A stretch of 64,000 bases of DNA, taken from NCBI GenBank assembly GCA_015075185.1, contig JABTUW010000001.1:2373287-2437286 (forward strand), in the 5' to 3' direction. The stretch comes from Anaerolineales bacterium (lineage in GTDB: Bacteria > Chloroflexota > Anaerolineae > 4572-78 > J111). The translations under genes and the position numbers were made by a program. Below, in pieces: positions 26,909-36,314 of the stretch. Numbering within the stretch: position 1 is the first letter of the stretch; the number at the start of each line of letters is the position of its first letter. The notes beneath the pieces are model-generated. The model was not told the origin of the DNA and did not search any database. It worked only from the letters and a program-made list of their open reading frames with translations.

Positions 26909-28684
26909 CTATAAATGCAACCCCGGCAAAGCATCTGATTTGGCCCGGGCGCGACTCTCATCCAGACGGCGGCGAGTCAGATTGACAAACAAGTTCAAGG
27001 TCATGATCGGCCAGGGAAGAAGTATGCCCAAAATGGCGGCAATCATCGTCTCCAGCAGGGCGGTAATCTGCCAGAAGGCAGGCAGAATAGCCGGTAAATA
27101 CCAGGTGACCGTCAAGCCGTTTTGCCAATAGGCCCAAAAGAGCGGTAGGGTAAAAATAAAAGTGACCAGCAGGCCAAAGCCGTAGCCGGTACTCAACAGG
27201 GTCAGCCAGTCCTCTTCACGAGCCAGCATCAGCATAATCAGCACCAACCCGCCGCCGGCCAGCAGACTGACGGCAGTGCGGCGGGCAATGTCAAAGGGCC
27301 ATGCGGAAAAATCCCTCAGCGCGCTGACCGAGTAGCTGTGCCCCTGGAGTTGGTACAGCACGTGATATAAGCCCACCGTCAGCAGAGCGGCAATCAAAAT
27401 GGAGCCAGCCTGCATACCCCGCCGCCGCCATATCACCGTGAACCAAACCAGCAGAATAGACAGAGCGATAATAAGCCGCAGCCACTGCCCGGCAGCAACC
27501 TGTCGATGCCGGGCGGCCAAGATAAAGGCATCAGCCTCTTGTTGGGTCAGTAACGCCAACCGAAAAGCTCCCCTGATATTACCGGCAGCCAGGGCTGACT
27601 GGGCACGCTCTAAACCGGCCGGGATAGTTTCTGGCAGGGTTGCCGGCAGGCCCTCAATCTGGCTAACGTACGCTTTAGCCAGAGGCAGGCGCTGCTGGGC
27701 CAGGGCAAGTTGAGCCAGGGCCTGATTTCGTTCATCCAGGCGCAGCAGTTCAAACAAAATTCGACCCTGGCTGGCCGCGGGTATCCCCAAACCGAGCAGA
27801 GCGGCCATCGTGGGGGCAATATCTGTTTGGTGAATGTCGCTGTAACTGCCGGGAACAACACTCTGACCGATGACCACCAACGGTTGCCAGACCACCTCAA
27901 CTTCGTTGCCGCCATGACCACCATCGGGGACGTGGCCGTGATCGGCCAGCACGATAAGCGTGGAACGGCTGAGGTCCATGGCCTGGCTGATTTGCCCCAG
28001 GTAGGCGTCAACCTGCCGGGCGGCCTGGCTGTAAGCTTCGCTCCCCGCGCCAAGATTTTGGCCGGCCAGGTCCACCTGGGTAAAGTGGACAAGCGCCAGT
28101 TGGATCTCGTCATTGGTTACAACCGGCAGGGTAGCTTCCATGATAGCCGCATCAGCTTCGGGGCCAGATTGGGCGGCAAAATAGGTGTAATCGAGCTGAT
28201 TGCGCGGGATCAATCGCCGCCACGGGGCTGCACCCAGCAGCGCCGTTTGCAATCCGGCGTCGTGAGCGCGAGCGAAAATTGTATCAACCGCCAGGGGGCG
28301 CAAATCTTCTATAGGCAGGTCTACCGGGGGAGCATCATTGGTTTCTGGCGGAGCGCCGGTAAGCAGCGTAGCCCAGGCCGTTTGCGAGTATGTCGGCGGT
28401 GTACTTTCTATGGCCACGTTCGCCCCGGCTTGTCGCAGTTGTTCGAGGGCGGGCAACCCTAATGCCAGCGAGGCATCGTAACCTAAGCCGCTGATCAGCA
28501 CGACCACCACTTTGGTGCTCTGAGGGACCAAAGCAGGTTGGGGAGACAGGGCGGCCTCCCCCAGCGGAGACCGATAATTTTGGATCGAAGTAAAAAAGGC
28601 TCTGCCCCACCAGGCTGTCCCGATAATAACTCCAGCCAAAACGAGCAGGCTCAGGCCAATAGAAACGTATTTTTTCTGTGTCAT
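26909..28684 (-). CDS. Membrane-anchored alkaline-phosphatase-superfamily protein
   Basis: 591 residues. An N-terminal anchor helix (residues 8-28) precedes an alkaline-phosphatase/phosphodiesterase fold: VVVLISGLGYDASLALG near 58, probable nucleophile in TPPTYSQTAW near 100, and the metal-binding ADHGHVPDGGHGG near 248. From residue about 400 there are five or six further helices. The layout resembles PIG-N/phosphoethanolamine-transferase-like enzymes that act on lipids or glycolipids outside the membrane; the activity here is unknown. There is no Shine-Dalgarno; the -10 box ends eight bases before the ATG, so the message may be leaderless. Confidence 0.75.
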   Translation of the reverse strand: MTQKKYVSIGLSLLVLAGVIIGTAWWGRAFFTSIQNYRSPLGEAALSPQPALVPQSTKVVVVLISGLGYDASLALGLPALEQLRQAGANVAIESTPPTYSQTAWATLLTGAPPETNDAPPVDLPIEDLRPLAVDTIFARAHDAGLQTALLGAAPWRRLIPRNQLDYTYFAAQSGPEADAAIMEATLPVVTNDEIQLALVHFTQVDLAGQNLGAGSEAYSQAARQVDAYLGQISQAMDLSRSTLIVLADHGHVPDGGHGGNEVEVVWQPLVVIGQSVVPGSYSDIHQTDIAPTMAALLGLGIPAASQGRILFELLRLDERNQALAQLALAQQRLPLAKAYVSQIEGLPATLPETIPAGLERAQSALAAGNIRGAFRLALLTQQEADAFILAARHRQVAAGQWLRLIIALSILLVWFTVIWRRRGMQAGSILIAALLTVGLYHVLYQLQGHSYSVSALRDFSAWPFDIARRTAVSLLAGGGLVLIMLMLAREEDWLTLLSTGYGFGLLVTFIFTLPLFWAYWQNGLTVTWYLPAILPAFWQITALLETMIAAILGILLPWPIMTLNLFVNLTRRRLDESRARAKSDALPGLHL

Positions 28685-28692
28685 CGAGGCAG

Positions 28693-28701
28693 ATTATACC
28701 A
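28693..28701 (-). promoter_or_regulatory. Extended -10 promoter (TGGTATAAT)
   Basis: TGG-TATAAT on the reverse strand with TATAAT at 28693-28698. The predicted start point falls within one or two bases of the ATG at 28684. Confidence 0.55.
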
Positions 28702-28935
28702 GCTTTTTTTAAAAAGGATAACCGTTTCGAGTCAGGTTTACATTTTTGTGGATTCTTTGAAAAACGTGTAACATATGATCTTTAGCACAGTCGTCAGGCT
28801 GGTTATTGTAAAAAATGGGAACTTTTACAAAGCCGCCCGATTTTGTATTTACCCCGACTGTGTCAGAGAAAGAAGGAGAGATGTATTCGGTTGAGGGGAA
28901 TTTTCCTCTGCAACCCAAGGATGATGGGAACATTT

Positions 28936-31900
28936 ATGAACAATATAGCAGAATTAGAAGATCGCTATCAACGCTTGTATGGCGACTTTCAAGCCGGCAA
29001 AATTGATGAAGCAGTGTTCATTGCCGAAGTGGACAAGCTACAATTTCAAGACAGCCGGGGTCGCTACTGGATGATGGGCGCGCAGAGTGGCGCGTGGCAT
29101 TATTATGATGGCCAGACCTGGCACCAGGCTGACCCTCGAGACGCCGACAACCTTCCCTTTGTAGATGAGCAGGGCCGCTACTGGCAGCGGGGCGCCAAAA
29201 GCGGTGACTGGTATTACTATAACCCCGAAACCAAAGAATGGGTCAAACCCAGCCCTACCGGCGACTCCCGCCCCACCCCGGTTGTGGGCCGAGGGGAAGG
29301 TCAAAACAGATGGGCCGACACCGCCTCGATGCCAGCCCAACCCCAACCTTATCAATCTCACCTGTACCCTCAAAGCGCCGATAACGGACCTCAATTCGAC
29401 GGCGAGCTATTCCAGGATGATGAAGGTCGCTACTGGGCCATTGGGACCAAAACCGGCCAGTGGTATTTCTATGATCATGCAGGCTGGCATCCGGCGCATG
29501 AATTCCAGCCAAGCGGCACTCAGTACCAGCAGCAACCTCAGTCCTACCAACCTTATTACTCTCAGCCACCCCAGGCACCGTATCAAGCGCCGCAGCAATC
29601 GTGGGGGGCATCAGCTTATGGGGTTCCTCCTTATCAAGCGCAGGGATCGCAAGCTTATGCTTACCCGCCGCAGCAACCGGCTTATCAACAGCCTGCCCCT
29701 GGGCCAACCTATAACACCCCGCCTGGGCAGGAGCCAACTCAGGGGTATGCCAGTCCATTTCCATCGCAGCCAGCGCCTGCTCCTACCGGCGATACCGGCC
29801 CAACCCCAATGCCGGCGCCTCCCGGTGGTGGATCTCAATCCGGCTCCTGGTTTTACTTTGATGGTAAGCAGTGGCTGAAATATGCGTCGGGCGAACCTGC
29901 CGAAACGCCGCCGCCCGATCCCAAAATGGTGATAGACCAGGAATCAAAAGCTGCGCCGGAACCAAAAGCGACCGCAGCCGAACCAAAAGCGAAAGATGAG
30001 CCAAAAGGCCAAGCAGTCGTAGCTGAGCTTTTTGAAAGTGACGAGCCACCTGTAGAAGTGGTTGATGTTGAGGTCATCACCGTTCTCGAGGCCGAGCCGG
30101 ACGAGGATGAGGAACCGGCGCCCAAGCCGGTCAAGGCCGCCAGCAAGGCTAAAGAGCCAGCTTCAGCTCTGCCGTTAGCCGATGTTGACGATATCAAACC
30201 CCGGCGGCCCCGGCAGCCTTCAGACCCGATGCGGGCCCGCCCCGCGCCCGGTGAGCCTCAACAACAGTTCAGAGATCGAATCCCTACCGACCCCGGCCAT
30301 CCGGTTGCCCCGCGACGCCGCGAGTCGGCTCACGAGCCGACTATCATTATCCCGACTGGAGCCGCTGCTTCTCCCAGGGCCAGCCGCCCGGTTCCGGTGC
30401 AGCAACAGCAGCCACGCCGTGCTCGTGAAAACACCCTGCCCATGGAGCCTGTTCCGGCTCAATCCGGCGCTGCCAGACCAACCCCTGACCGCCAAGCTGT
30501 CACTCAACCTCTGCCCGTAGCTAGCCGTGTCCAGCGGGCTGAAACTGGACCGATGAGAGCGCCCGCAGTCGCCAAAGAGCCTACCCAGCCAAATCCGGCA
30601 GCCGTTCCAATCCCGGCCAGCCAAGCGGCGGCATCTGCCCAGCCCAAAACGTCGGGTCACACCTTTGGCGACGTTTTACGCGCTTTTCCCAGCACGGTCT
30701 GGACTTTCGCCGGCGGGTTAATCGTCCTGGTTATCTTTGCGGCGGTGATTATTGGCGCTTATCTACTACTTAATGGCAATGAGCCCAGTGTGGGCGGTGT
30801 GGCGGTTGTTCAAAGCCCGACGCCTACCCTGGATGCCGGCCCGCCCGATGCCACGCCGACCCTCGGCCCCACCCCAACGACCTCGCCGGAACCCGTCACT
30901 ACCCCGACTCCAGCGGAGATGACAACCTTCAACAGTTCTGCCTTGGGCTTTACGCTGGATTATCCGGAAGACTGGCAGAAAAAAGAGGCCGACCAACAGG
31001 TTATCTTCTCACCCTCGAAAGACGGCCTGGACCCGGCTAACCTTAAAGATACGGCCCTATGGATTGGCATCCCGCCCAGCAACAAGTCGGCTATTGCCGA
31101 CCTGCTGACCGATGCCTTATCCGGTTTTCCTGGTGATGCCGAAACCTTGAATGAAGGAACCATTAGTATTGCCTCGCAAACCTGGACCTCGACCCAAATC
31201 AGATATAAAGATGAGAATTTAGGTGGTCAGGGTATTGCGACTATAGCTGTTACCAGCAAGGATGATACTGGTTACTACCTGGTAGCGGCAGCTCCGGCTG
31301 AAAAGTGGAATTCGACCCAACCCGTATTTCAGGAAATGATCAACAGTTTCCGCTTCTCCCAAAAAGGGACAGCCTTGGCGCAAGCACCAGCCGACAAAAC
31401 ACCGTCGAGCAGCAGCGCCATTACGGCCACTGCCGAGATAACCGGCACCGTGACAGCCGTCAAGGCGACAACTCCGGCTGCCACTACCTCGGCTGGGGCA
31501 GCCAAGGCAACAGCCGCGCCCAAGTCAACCCCAACCCCCAAAGCGACCGCGACGCCGCTGGTTTATGCCGTTCAATCGGGTGATACACTGCTGGCGATCT
31601 CGCTCAAATTCGGCGTTAATGTGGATGATCTGGCCGCCAAAAATGACATCACCGACCCCGGAAAATTGAGCCTGGGCCAAGAATTAATTATTCCTTTTAC
31701 GGCGGAACAATTGGAGGCGTACAATAGCGGCGGTAATCCTGCGCCGGCGGCAAACTCCGCAGCCCCTGACCAGAGCGAGTCCGCTGTCGCCTCTGCAGCC
31801 ATTACCACTACGACGACGACTACCAATACCTCTACCCAAGCAGAGGCCGCCGCCGCTCCGGCGGCCCAGGCAACCAAACCTGCCGCGTCTGACGCTGCGG

Positions 31901-32742
31901 CTGCGGTGAGTGGGCGGATCGTTTATGCGGCGTTCAACCCCGGCACCAATACCTTTGATCTGTGGCTGGCAGATGTAGCCACGGGCGAGCAAACCGGCAT
32001 TGCCAGCAGCGCCAGCCAACCGGCTTTCAATAAGGATGGCAGCCTTCTGGCTTATCGCTCCTGGCAGATTGATACCCGAGGTATTTTCTTTAGAGATTTT
32101 ATCGGGGGGCGCGGCGGGCAGGTGACTCGCTTTGTGGAGGATGGCTTGCCGACCTGGGCTCCCGACGGTATCTCGTTCGCCTTTGCCACCCGGCGCGAAG
32201 GAGACCGGGTGCCGCGTATTTATCGGGGCGACCAATTGGGAAATGGGGACTTCTCTATCGGTTTCCAGGGTGAATACCCGGCGACGCTGCCTGATGGCCG
32301 CCTGGTGGTACGTGGCTGCCTACCTTCGGGAGATTGCGGCATGTTCCTTGTTGGCCCCAATGGCGGCGGCGAAACCAAGATTAGCGGTGAACGGAGTGAT
32401 ACGGCTCCGGCCTCCTCGCCTGATGGCAGCAAAATTACCTTTATGTCCTCAGGCCGGGGCGCGACCAACTGGGAAATATGGGTGATGGATACGAATGGGG
32501 GCAACCCGCGCCGCCTGACCGACAATGGCAACAACGACGGCCTGCCTACCTGGTCGCCTGACGGCAAAAGCATCGCCTATGTTTCGGATGCCGGGGGTGT
32601 CTGGGCGATTTGGGTAATGAACGCAGATGGCAGCAATCAACGCAAGTTGTTTGATATGAAGGGCACACCAGATGGTTATGTTCTGCTCGACAAAGATAAT
32701 TCCAAGGGCTGGTTGGAAGAACGCATTTCCTGGGCGCCTTAA
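28936..32742 (+). CDS. Multidomain membrane sensor: W/Y-rich repeats, TM, PsbP-like, LysM, TolB-like propeller
   Basis: 1268 residues from the ATG that opens the conserved MNNIAELEDRYQRLY; ATGs at 28921 and 28924 are possible. Four repeats of the form GRYWxxGxxSGxWYYYDGxxW lie at about 36-69, 76-107, 159-190 and 299-322, followed by a long Pro/Gln/Ala-rich stretch. A transmembrane helix is at about 592-612. Outside it come a PsbP/DUF1795-like domain (663-810, ALGFTLDYPEDW), a LysM glycan-binding domain (876-922, YAVQSGDTLLAISLKFGV), a low-complexity linker and PD40/TolB-like blades (993-1268, PTWSPDGKSIAYVSD). The ectodomain end is homologous to that of the following kinase. Likely a cell-wall-associated sensor or scaffold; role inferred. 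Confidence 0.8.
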   Translation: MNNIAELEDRYQRLYGDFQAGKIDEAVFIAEVDKLQFQDSRGRYWMMGAQSGAWHYYDGQTWHQADPRDADNLPFVDEQGRYWQRGAKSGDWYYYNPETKEWVKPSPTGDSRPTPVVGRGEGQNRWADTASMPAQPQPYQSHLYPQSADNGPQFDGELFQDDEGRYWAIGTKTGQWYFYDHAGWHPAHEFQPSGTQYQQQPQSYQPYYSQPPQAPYQAPQQSWGASAYGVPPYQAQGSQAYAYPPQQPAYQQPAPGPTYNTPPGQEPTQGYASPFPSQPAPAPTGDTGPTPMPAPPGGGSQSGSWFYFDGKQWLKYASGEPAETPPPDPKMVIDQESKAAPEPKATAAEPKAKDEPKGQAVVAELFESDEPPVEVVDVEVITVLEAEPDEDEEPAPKPVKAASKAKEPASALPLADVDDIKPRRPRQPSDPMRARPAPGEPQQQFRDRIPTDPGHPVAPRRRESAHEPTIIIPTGAAASPRASRPVPVQQQQPRRARENTLPMEPVPAQSGAARPTPDRQAVTQPLPVASRVQRAETGPMRAPAVAKEPTQPNPAAVPIPASQAAASAQPKTSGHTFGDVLRAFPSTVWTFAGGLIVLVIFAAVIIGAYLLLNGNEPSVGGVAVVQSPTPTLDAGPPDATPTLGPTPTTSPEPVTTPTPAEMTTFNSSALGFTLDYPEDWQKKEADQQVIFSPSKDGLDPANLKDTALWIGIPPSNKSAIADLLTDALSGFPGDAETLNEGTISIASQTWTSTQIRYKDENLGGQGIATIAVTSKDDTGYYLVAAAPAEKWNSTQPVFQEMINSFRFSQKGTALAQAPADKTPSSSSAITATAEITGTVTAVKATTPAATTSAGAAKATAAPKSTPTPKATATPLVYAVQSGDTLLAISLKFGVNVDDLAAKNDITDPGKLSLGQELIIPFTAEQLEAYNSGGNPAPAANSAAPDQSESAVASAAITTTTTTTNTSTQAEAAAAPAAQATKPAASDAAAAVSGRIVYAAFNPGTNTFDLWLADVATGEQTGIASSASQPAFNKDGSLLAYRSWQIDTRGIFFRDFIGGRGGQVTRFVEDGLPTWAPDGISFAFATRREGDRVPRIYRGDQLGNGDFSIGFQGEYPATLPDGRLVVRGCLPSGDCGMFLVGPNGGGETKISGERSDTAPASSPDGSKITFMSSGRGATNWEIWVMDTNGGNPRRLTDNGNNDGLPTWSPDGKSIAYVSDAGGVWAIWVMNADGSNQRKLFDMKGTPDGYVLLDKDNSKGWLEERISWAP

Positions 32743-32783
32743 GCCTAAATTCAGTAAGCTTCAAATGAAGACGGAATAAAATG

Positions 32784-32810
32784 TAGGGGCAGGTCTTAGA
32801 CCTGCCCCTA
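32784..32810. terminator. Perfect 12-bp hairpin after the LysM/TolB gene
   Basis: TAGGGGCAGGTC, loop TTA, exact complement, followed by TTATGT. It is GC-rich and placed between the stop at 32742 and the kinase promoter; the U tract is weak, so a pause or interspersed palindrome is possible. Confidence 0.55.
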
Positions 32811-32833
32811 TTATGTCCCTCCCAATTGTCTTA

Positions 32834-32862
32834 TTGACGCATCCCTGGCGGAATGTTATAAT
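32834..32862 (+). promoter_or_regulatory. Kinase promoter, near consensus
   Basis: TTGACG (32834-32839), 17-base spacer, TATAAT (32857-32862). Start near 32869, about 27 nt before the kinase ATG. It allows the kinase to be expressed apart from the LysM/TolB gene. Confidence 0.7.
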
Positions 32863-32895
32863 GCGCATATCCTTTGTTAAACTCGCAGGTAAAGA

Positions 32896-35433
32896 ATGGC
32901 GGATTTAGTCGGCAAGACTGTAGGTAAATATCGCATTGTAGCCAGATTGGGTCGAGGGGGTATGGCCGAAGTTTATAAAGCCTACCAGCCTGGCCTGGAT
33001 CGCTACGTTGGCATCAAAGTTTTGCATGCCCACCTTGTTGACGACACTGATTTTATCGGCAGATTTGAGCGAGAGGCCCTGGCTGTCGGAAAATTGCGCC
33101 ATCCCAATATTGTCCAAGCCGTTGATTTTGACCGTGAAGGGGATATGTACTTCATGGCCATGGAATTTATTGACGGTCCTACCCTTAAAGATGAACTAAA
33201 AGCCCGCCGCGCCGAAAATAAACCCTTTACCTTGAAAGAAATTGCCCGGATTTTTACGGCGTTGTGCAGTGCGATAGATTACGCTCACTCGCGCAAAATG
33301 GTTCACCGGGATTTGAAACCGGCCAATGTGATGATCAACCAGGAGGGCGAGGTCGTCCTGACCGATTTTGGCATTGCCCGGATCTTGGGCGCAACCCAAT
33401 ATACCCAAACCGGCGCTTTATCGGGCACACCCGCGTATATGTCGCCGGAGCAGGGACAGGGTGAGCGCGGCGACGAGCGCAGTGATATCTACTCTTTAGG
33501 CGTTATGCTTTATGAAATGGTTACCGGCGTGGTCCCCTACGACGGCGATACCCCCTTTGCCGTTATCATGAAGCATATTAGCGAACCGTTGCCGCTGCCA
33601 ACGCGGGTTAATCCCAATATCCCCGAAAGTGTTGAGCGGGTCATCCTCAAGGCGATGAGCAAAAATCCGGAAGACCGCTATCAAACCGCCGGGGAGATGG
33701 CCAAGGCCTTACGTGATGCTATTGGCCTGGCTCCTGGCGAGGAAAACTTGCCACTCCCGGTCGTGGCCCCCAAGCCGCAAATTCAGCAAATTGATCATAC
33801 CACCGGGTTTGTCACCTCGGCTGAAAGGGCTGCAACCACGACCGCCGCTGATGGCGGGGCTACAGTGGTAACCCCCAATACTACTACCGGCACCCTCATC
33901 ACCCCCACCAGAGGAGGATTATCACTGCCGCTTATTATTGGGGGTGGAATTGCCCTGCTGGTTTTGATCGGGATTATTGGCTTTTTTGCCTTTGTCGCTG
34001 GGGGTGGCTCGGGCCGGGCGACCGAAACGGCTATTGCCATGTTGAATGCGACTCAAACGGCAGTAGCAATCATCAATGTAACTGAAACAGCCGAAGCCCA
34101 AGTTGAAGCGACAGAAGTGGCCCAGGCGAACGCTCAGGCTACCGCTGATGCCGAAAGCGCTGCTCCGACCCAAACGGCGGCAGCGGCCATTGCTCAAGCC
34201 GAAGCGACTGCCGCCATGCAAACCGCAGTCGCTCAGGCTGCTGAGGGTGTTATTTCGGCTCAAAATGCAACGGCTACGGCGGGCGCCCTTGCGCTTGCGG
34301 CTACTAACGACGCCGTTACGGCGGAGGCCCTGGCTAATGCTACTCCCACTCCGGCAGTGACAGATACTCCCGCCGCTACCGAAACTCCCACCGCTGCCCC
34401 GGCGACAGAAACTCCTACCCTGGCCCCTGTTCCCGCTACTCCCACGCCTGGCCCTCCGACCGATACACCCACGCCGGCCCCGCCTACCGATACCCCTACT
34501 CCTGAGAAACCCGCTATATCTGGCAAGCTGGCCTTTCCTGTTGATAATGGTTCCGGCAGGTATGATGTTTTTATTTACTCTATTCCGGACGGCGCTCAGT
34601 TAGGCAAGATTGAAGGGGGTCGCCAGCCCAACTTTCGACTCGACGGGGTCAAACTGCTTGTTAATGGCCAGGGGAGCAGTTTTGGCGAGAATGTAGCGCA
34701 AGCTAATCCGAACGGCAGTGTTGATGGGCAGGTTAGCGGCGCGCCGCAGGACTCTTTTCCATTTTACAAACCGGATGGCTCGACCCTTACCTACAGCAAT
34801 CCTGAATTAGCCGTGGGGAGCGACGGTAACCGCCATGACTACTTGTTTGTGCAGTGTAGTCTCAGGCCGCCTAGCCAGGAGAGCGATAAGTGCGTAGAAA
34901 TGAGTCAATGGAACCTGATTGTACCGGCAGGACAGGTTGGCGAGGTTCAAGGGCGCAAGCCGGTCTGGACGGCGGGTGATCGGCTTGTTTATAGTGGTTG
35001 TAATAGCTGGGCTGGCGGGGGGTCTTGTGGCATCTTCGGTGTTGGCTCGTGGGCAACCAAACGAACCAGCGGGGGAGAGACCCCGGTCAAGCTGGTGGAT
35101 GGAGCTAGCGCTTTTCCGACTGATACCAAAAATGGATTGGTCGCTTTTCAATCGAGCGAGAGCGGCAACTGGGAAGCTTACATCATGGCCGAGAATGGGG
35201 CGGGTGTAGTCAACATCTCGAACAGCCCTAACTCCAGTGACGGCCTGCCCACTCTATCACCGGATGGTCAATGGGTTGCTTTTGTTTCTGATCGTGAAGG
35301 AACCTGGGCCATTTTTGTGGCTCCCAGTGGTGGTGGTCCGGCCCAAAAGTTGTTTGACTTTCCAAAGCCTAACCCCTGGGGAGCGGGTGGAGGTCGGGAT
35401 TGGACCGAGGAACGCATGTCCTGGGGCCAGTAA
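32896..35433 (+). CDS. PknB-type Ser/Thr kinase with TolB-like ectodomain
   Basis: 845 residues. Kinase domain at about 13-275: glycine loop GRGGMAEVY, catalytic VHRDLKPANV near 137, DFGIARI near 156 and APE-like SPEQG near 184. A transmembrane helix is at about 343-368. An Ala/Glu/Thr heptad-like stretch (about 375-490, likely coiled stalk) and a Thr/Pro linker follow, then PD40 blades at about 541-845 (PTLSPDGQWVAFVSD). The last ectodomain residues WTEERMSWGQ match WLEERISWAP of the preceding protein. It probably senses an envelope signal and phosphorylates cytoplasmic targets; candidates include the Roadblock and FHA proteins nearby, which is inference. Confidence 0.9.
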   Translation: MADLVGKTVGKYRIVARLGRGGMAEVYKAYQPGLDRYVGIKVLHAHLVDDTDFIGRFEREALAVGKLRHPNIVQAVDFDREGDMYFMAMEFIDGPTLKDELKARRAENKPFTLKEIARIFTALCSAIDYAHSRKMVHRDLKPANVMINQEGEVVLTDFGIARILGATQYTQTGALSGTPAYMSPEQGQGERGDERSDIYSLGVMLYEMVTGVVPYDGDTPFAVIMKHISEPLPLPTRVNPNIPESVERVILKAMSKNPEDRYQTAGEMAKALRDAIGLAPGEENLPLPVVAPKPQIQQIDHTTGFVTSAERAATTTAADGGATVVTPNTTTGTLITPTRGGLSLPLIIGGGIALLVLIGIIGFFAFVAGGGSGRATETAIAMLNATQTAVAIINVTETAEAQVEATEVAQANAQATADAESAAPTQTAAAAIAQAEATAAMQTAVAQAAEGVISAQNATATAGALALAATNDAVTAEALANATPTPAVTDTPAATETPTAAPATETPTLAPVPATPTPGPPTDTPTPAPPTDTPTPEKPAISGKLAFPVDNGSGRYDVFIYSIPDGAQLGKIEGGRQPNFRLDGVKLLVNGQGSSFGENVAQANPNGSVDGQVSGAPQDSFPFYKPDGSTLTYSNPELAVGSDGNRHDYLFVQCSLRPPSQESDKCVEMSQWNLIVPAGQVGEVQGRKPVWTAGDRLVYSGCNSWAGGGSCGIFGVGSWATKRTSGGETPVKLVDGASAFPTDTKNGLVAFQSSESGNWEAYIMAENGAGVVNISNSPNSSDGLPTLSPDGQWVAFVSDREGTWAIFVAPSGGGPAQKLFDFPKPNPWGAGGGRDWTEERMSWGQ

Positions 35434-35454
35434 TCCGATTCACCTTCTAAACAG

Positions 35455-35494
35455 AAAAGAGCCACCGCAGCAATTAGTTGAGGTGGCTCTTTTT
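35455..35494. terminator. Strong Rho-independent terminator, bidirectional
   Basis: AAAAGAGCCACC (35455-35466) pairs with GGTGGCTCTTTT (35482-35493), with A and T tracts on both sides. It ends the kinase transcript and could end the convergent Roadblock operon. Confidence 0.85.
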
Positions 35495-35508
35495 AATTTG
35501 ACACACCT

Positions 35509-35901
35509 TCAATCAAAAATAGAAGCAATGGTGTTGGCCGCCTGACGCATTGACAGAGTCACCAGGCCCAATTTAGCATCCGCAGGAATTAAGACGGCCA
35601 GAACGGTATGGCTCCCGGCGTTGACCACCACCGTCGTGCGATTTTCCCCTTCAAGCAGGATACGGTTGAGCCGGCCTTGCGCTAAACGACTACTAAACTC
35701 TTCGGCCATATCAATCAGATCGGAAGCAACCAGTGCTACTGTGTCATCATCTTCATGGGGAATCCCAGAAGCCACATTTAAACCATCATCGCTCACAACC
35801 AAAGCACTGAGGATGTCAGGGTTGTGTGAAACCAGCTCATCCAGAACTTCCCGCAAAAGCTGGTTGTTATCTTTTGGTTTTGCCTCGTCTGCTCCGGCCA
35901 T
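35509..35901 (-). CDS. Roadblock/LC7-domain protein B
   Basis: 130 residues. LREVLDELVSHNPDILSALVVSDDGLNVA, with strands NRILLEGENRTTVVVNAG and helix AANTIASIF, is the Roadblock/LC7 (MglB-like) fold. Such proteins form dimers and bind or activate small Ras-like GTPases in bacteria. Its start overlaps the stop of the upstream Roadblock gene by one base (TGATG). No small GTPase gene is in the window, so its partner must lie elsewhere or it pairs with the other Roadblock protein. Confidence 0.82.
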   Translation of the reverse strand: MAGADEAKPKDNNQLLREVLDELVSHNPDILSALVVSDDGLNVASGIPHEDDDTVALVASDLIDMAEEFSSRLAQGRLNRILLEGENRTTVVVNAGSHTVLAVLIPADAKLGLVTLSMRQAANTIASIFD

Positions 35902-36314
35902 CAGTTACCACTACCCTCTAAAATGCTGCTGATTTTTCCAGCGCTTTGCTGCAAAGCGTAAAGGACCAGACCCATTTTTGCCTCTCGCCCGACCATCACG
36001 GCTACGGAAGCGCGGCGGTTAGCCGGCACAACCAACATACCCCCGTCGTTCCCTTCTACCAGCAGGCGGATCATCTCACCTTGAGCTAAACGGGAGAGGG
36101 TCCGTTCACCGAGGGCAATGAGCGTTGCTGCCATAGCTGCTACCTGCGGGCTGCTGGTCGGCCCTTCTTCGTCCACCTCACTCTCATGGGGGGTGTAAGC
36201 GGCCACTACAAAACCTTCGATACTGACGATCACTGCTCCTTGCACCCCTTCTAGTTTAGAGCATAATTCTTTGAGTGCTTCTTCAAGAAGGTCAGTTTTG
36301 TAGACTTGAACCAT
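35901..36314 (-). CDS. Roadblock/LC7-domain protein A
   Basis: 137 residues with the same fold: LEEALKELCSKLEGVQGAVI, then VSIEGFVVAAYTP, EMIRLLVEGNDGGMLVVPAN and SAGKISSILEG. Its ATG follows the preceding TGA without a gap. A and B differ enough (B lacks the YTPHESEVDEEG loop) to suggest a heterodimer. Chloroflexota and actinomycetes carry such pairs near kinases; the function here is unknown. Confidence 0.82.
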   Translation of the reverse strand: MVQVYKTDLLEEALKELCSKLEGVQGAVIVSIEGFVVAAYTPHESEVDEEGPTSSPQVAAMAATLIALGERTLSRLAQGEMIRLLVEGNDGGMLVVPANRRASVAVMVGREAKMGLVLYALQQSAGKISSILEGSGN

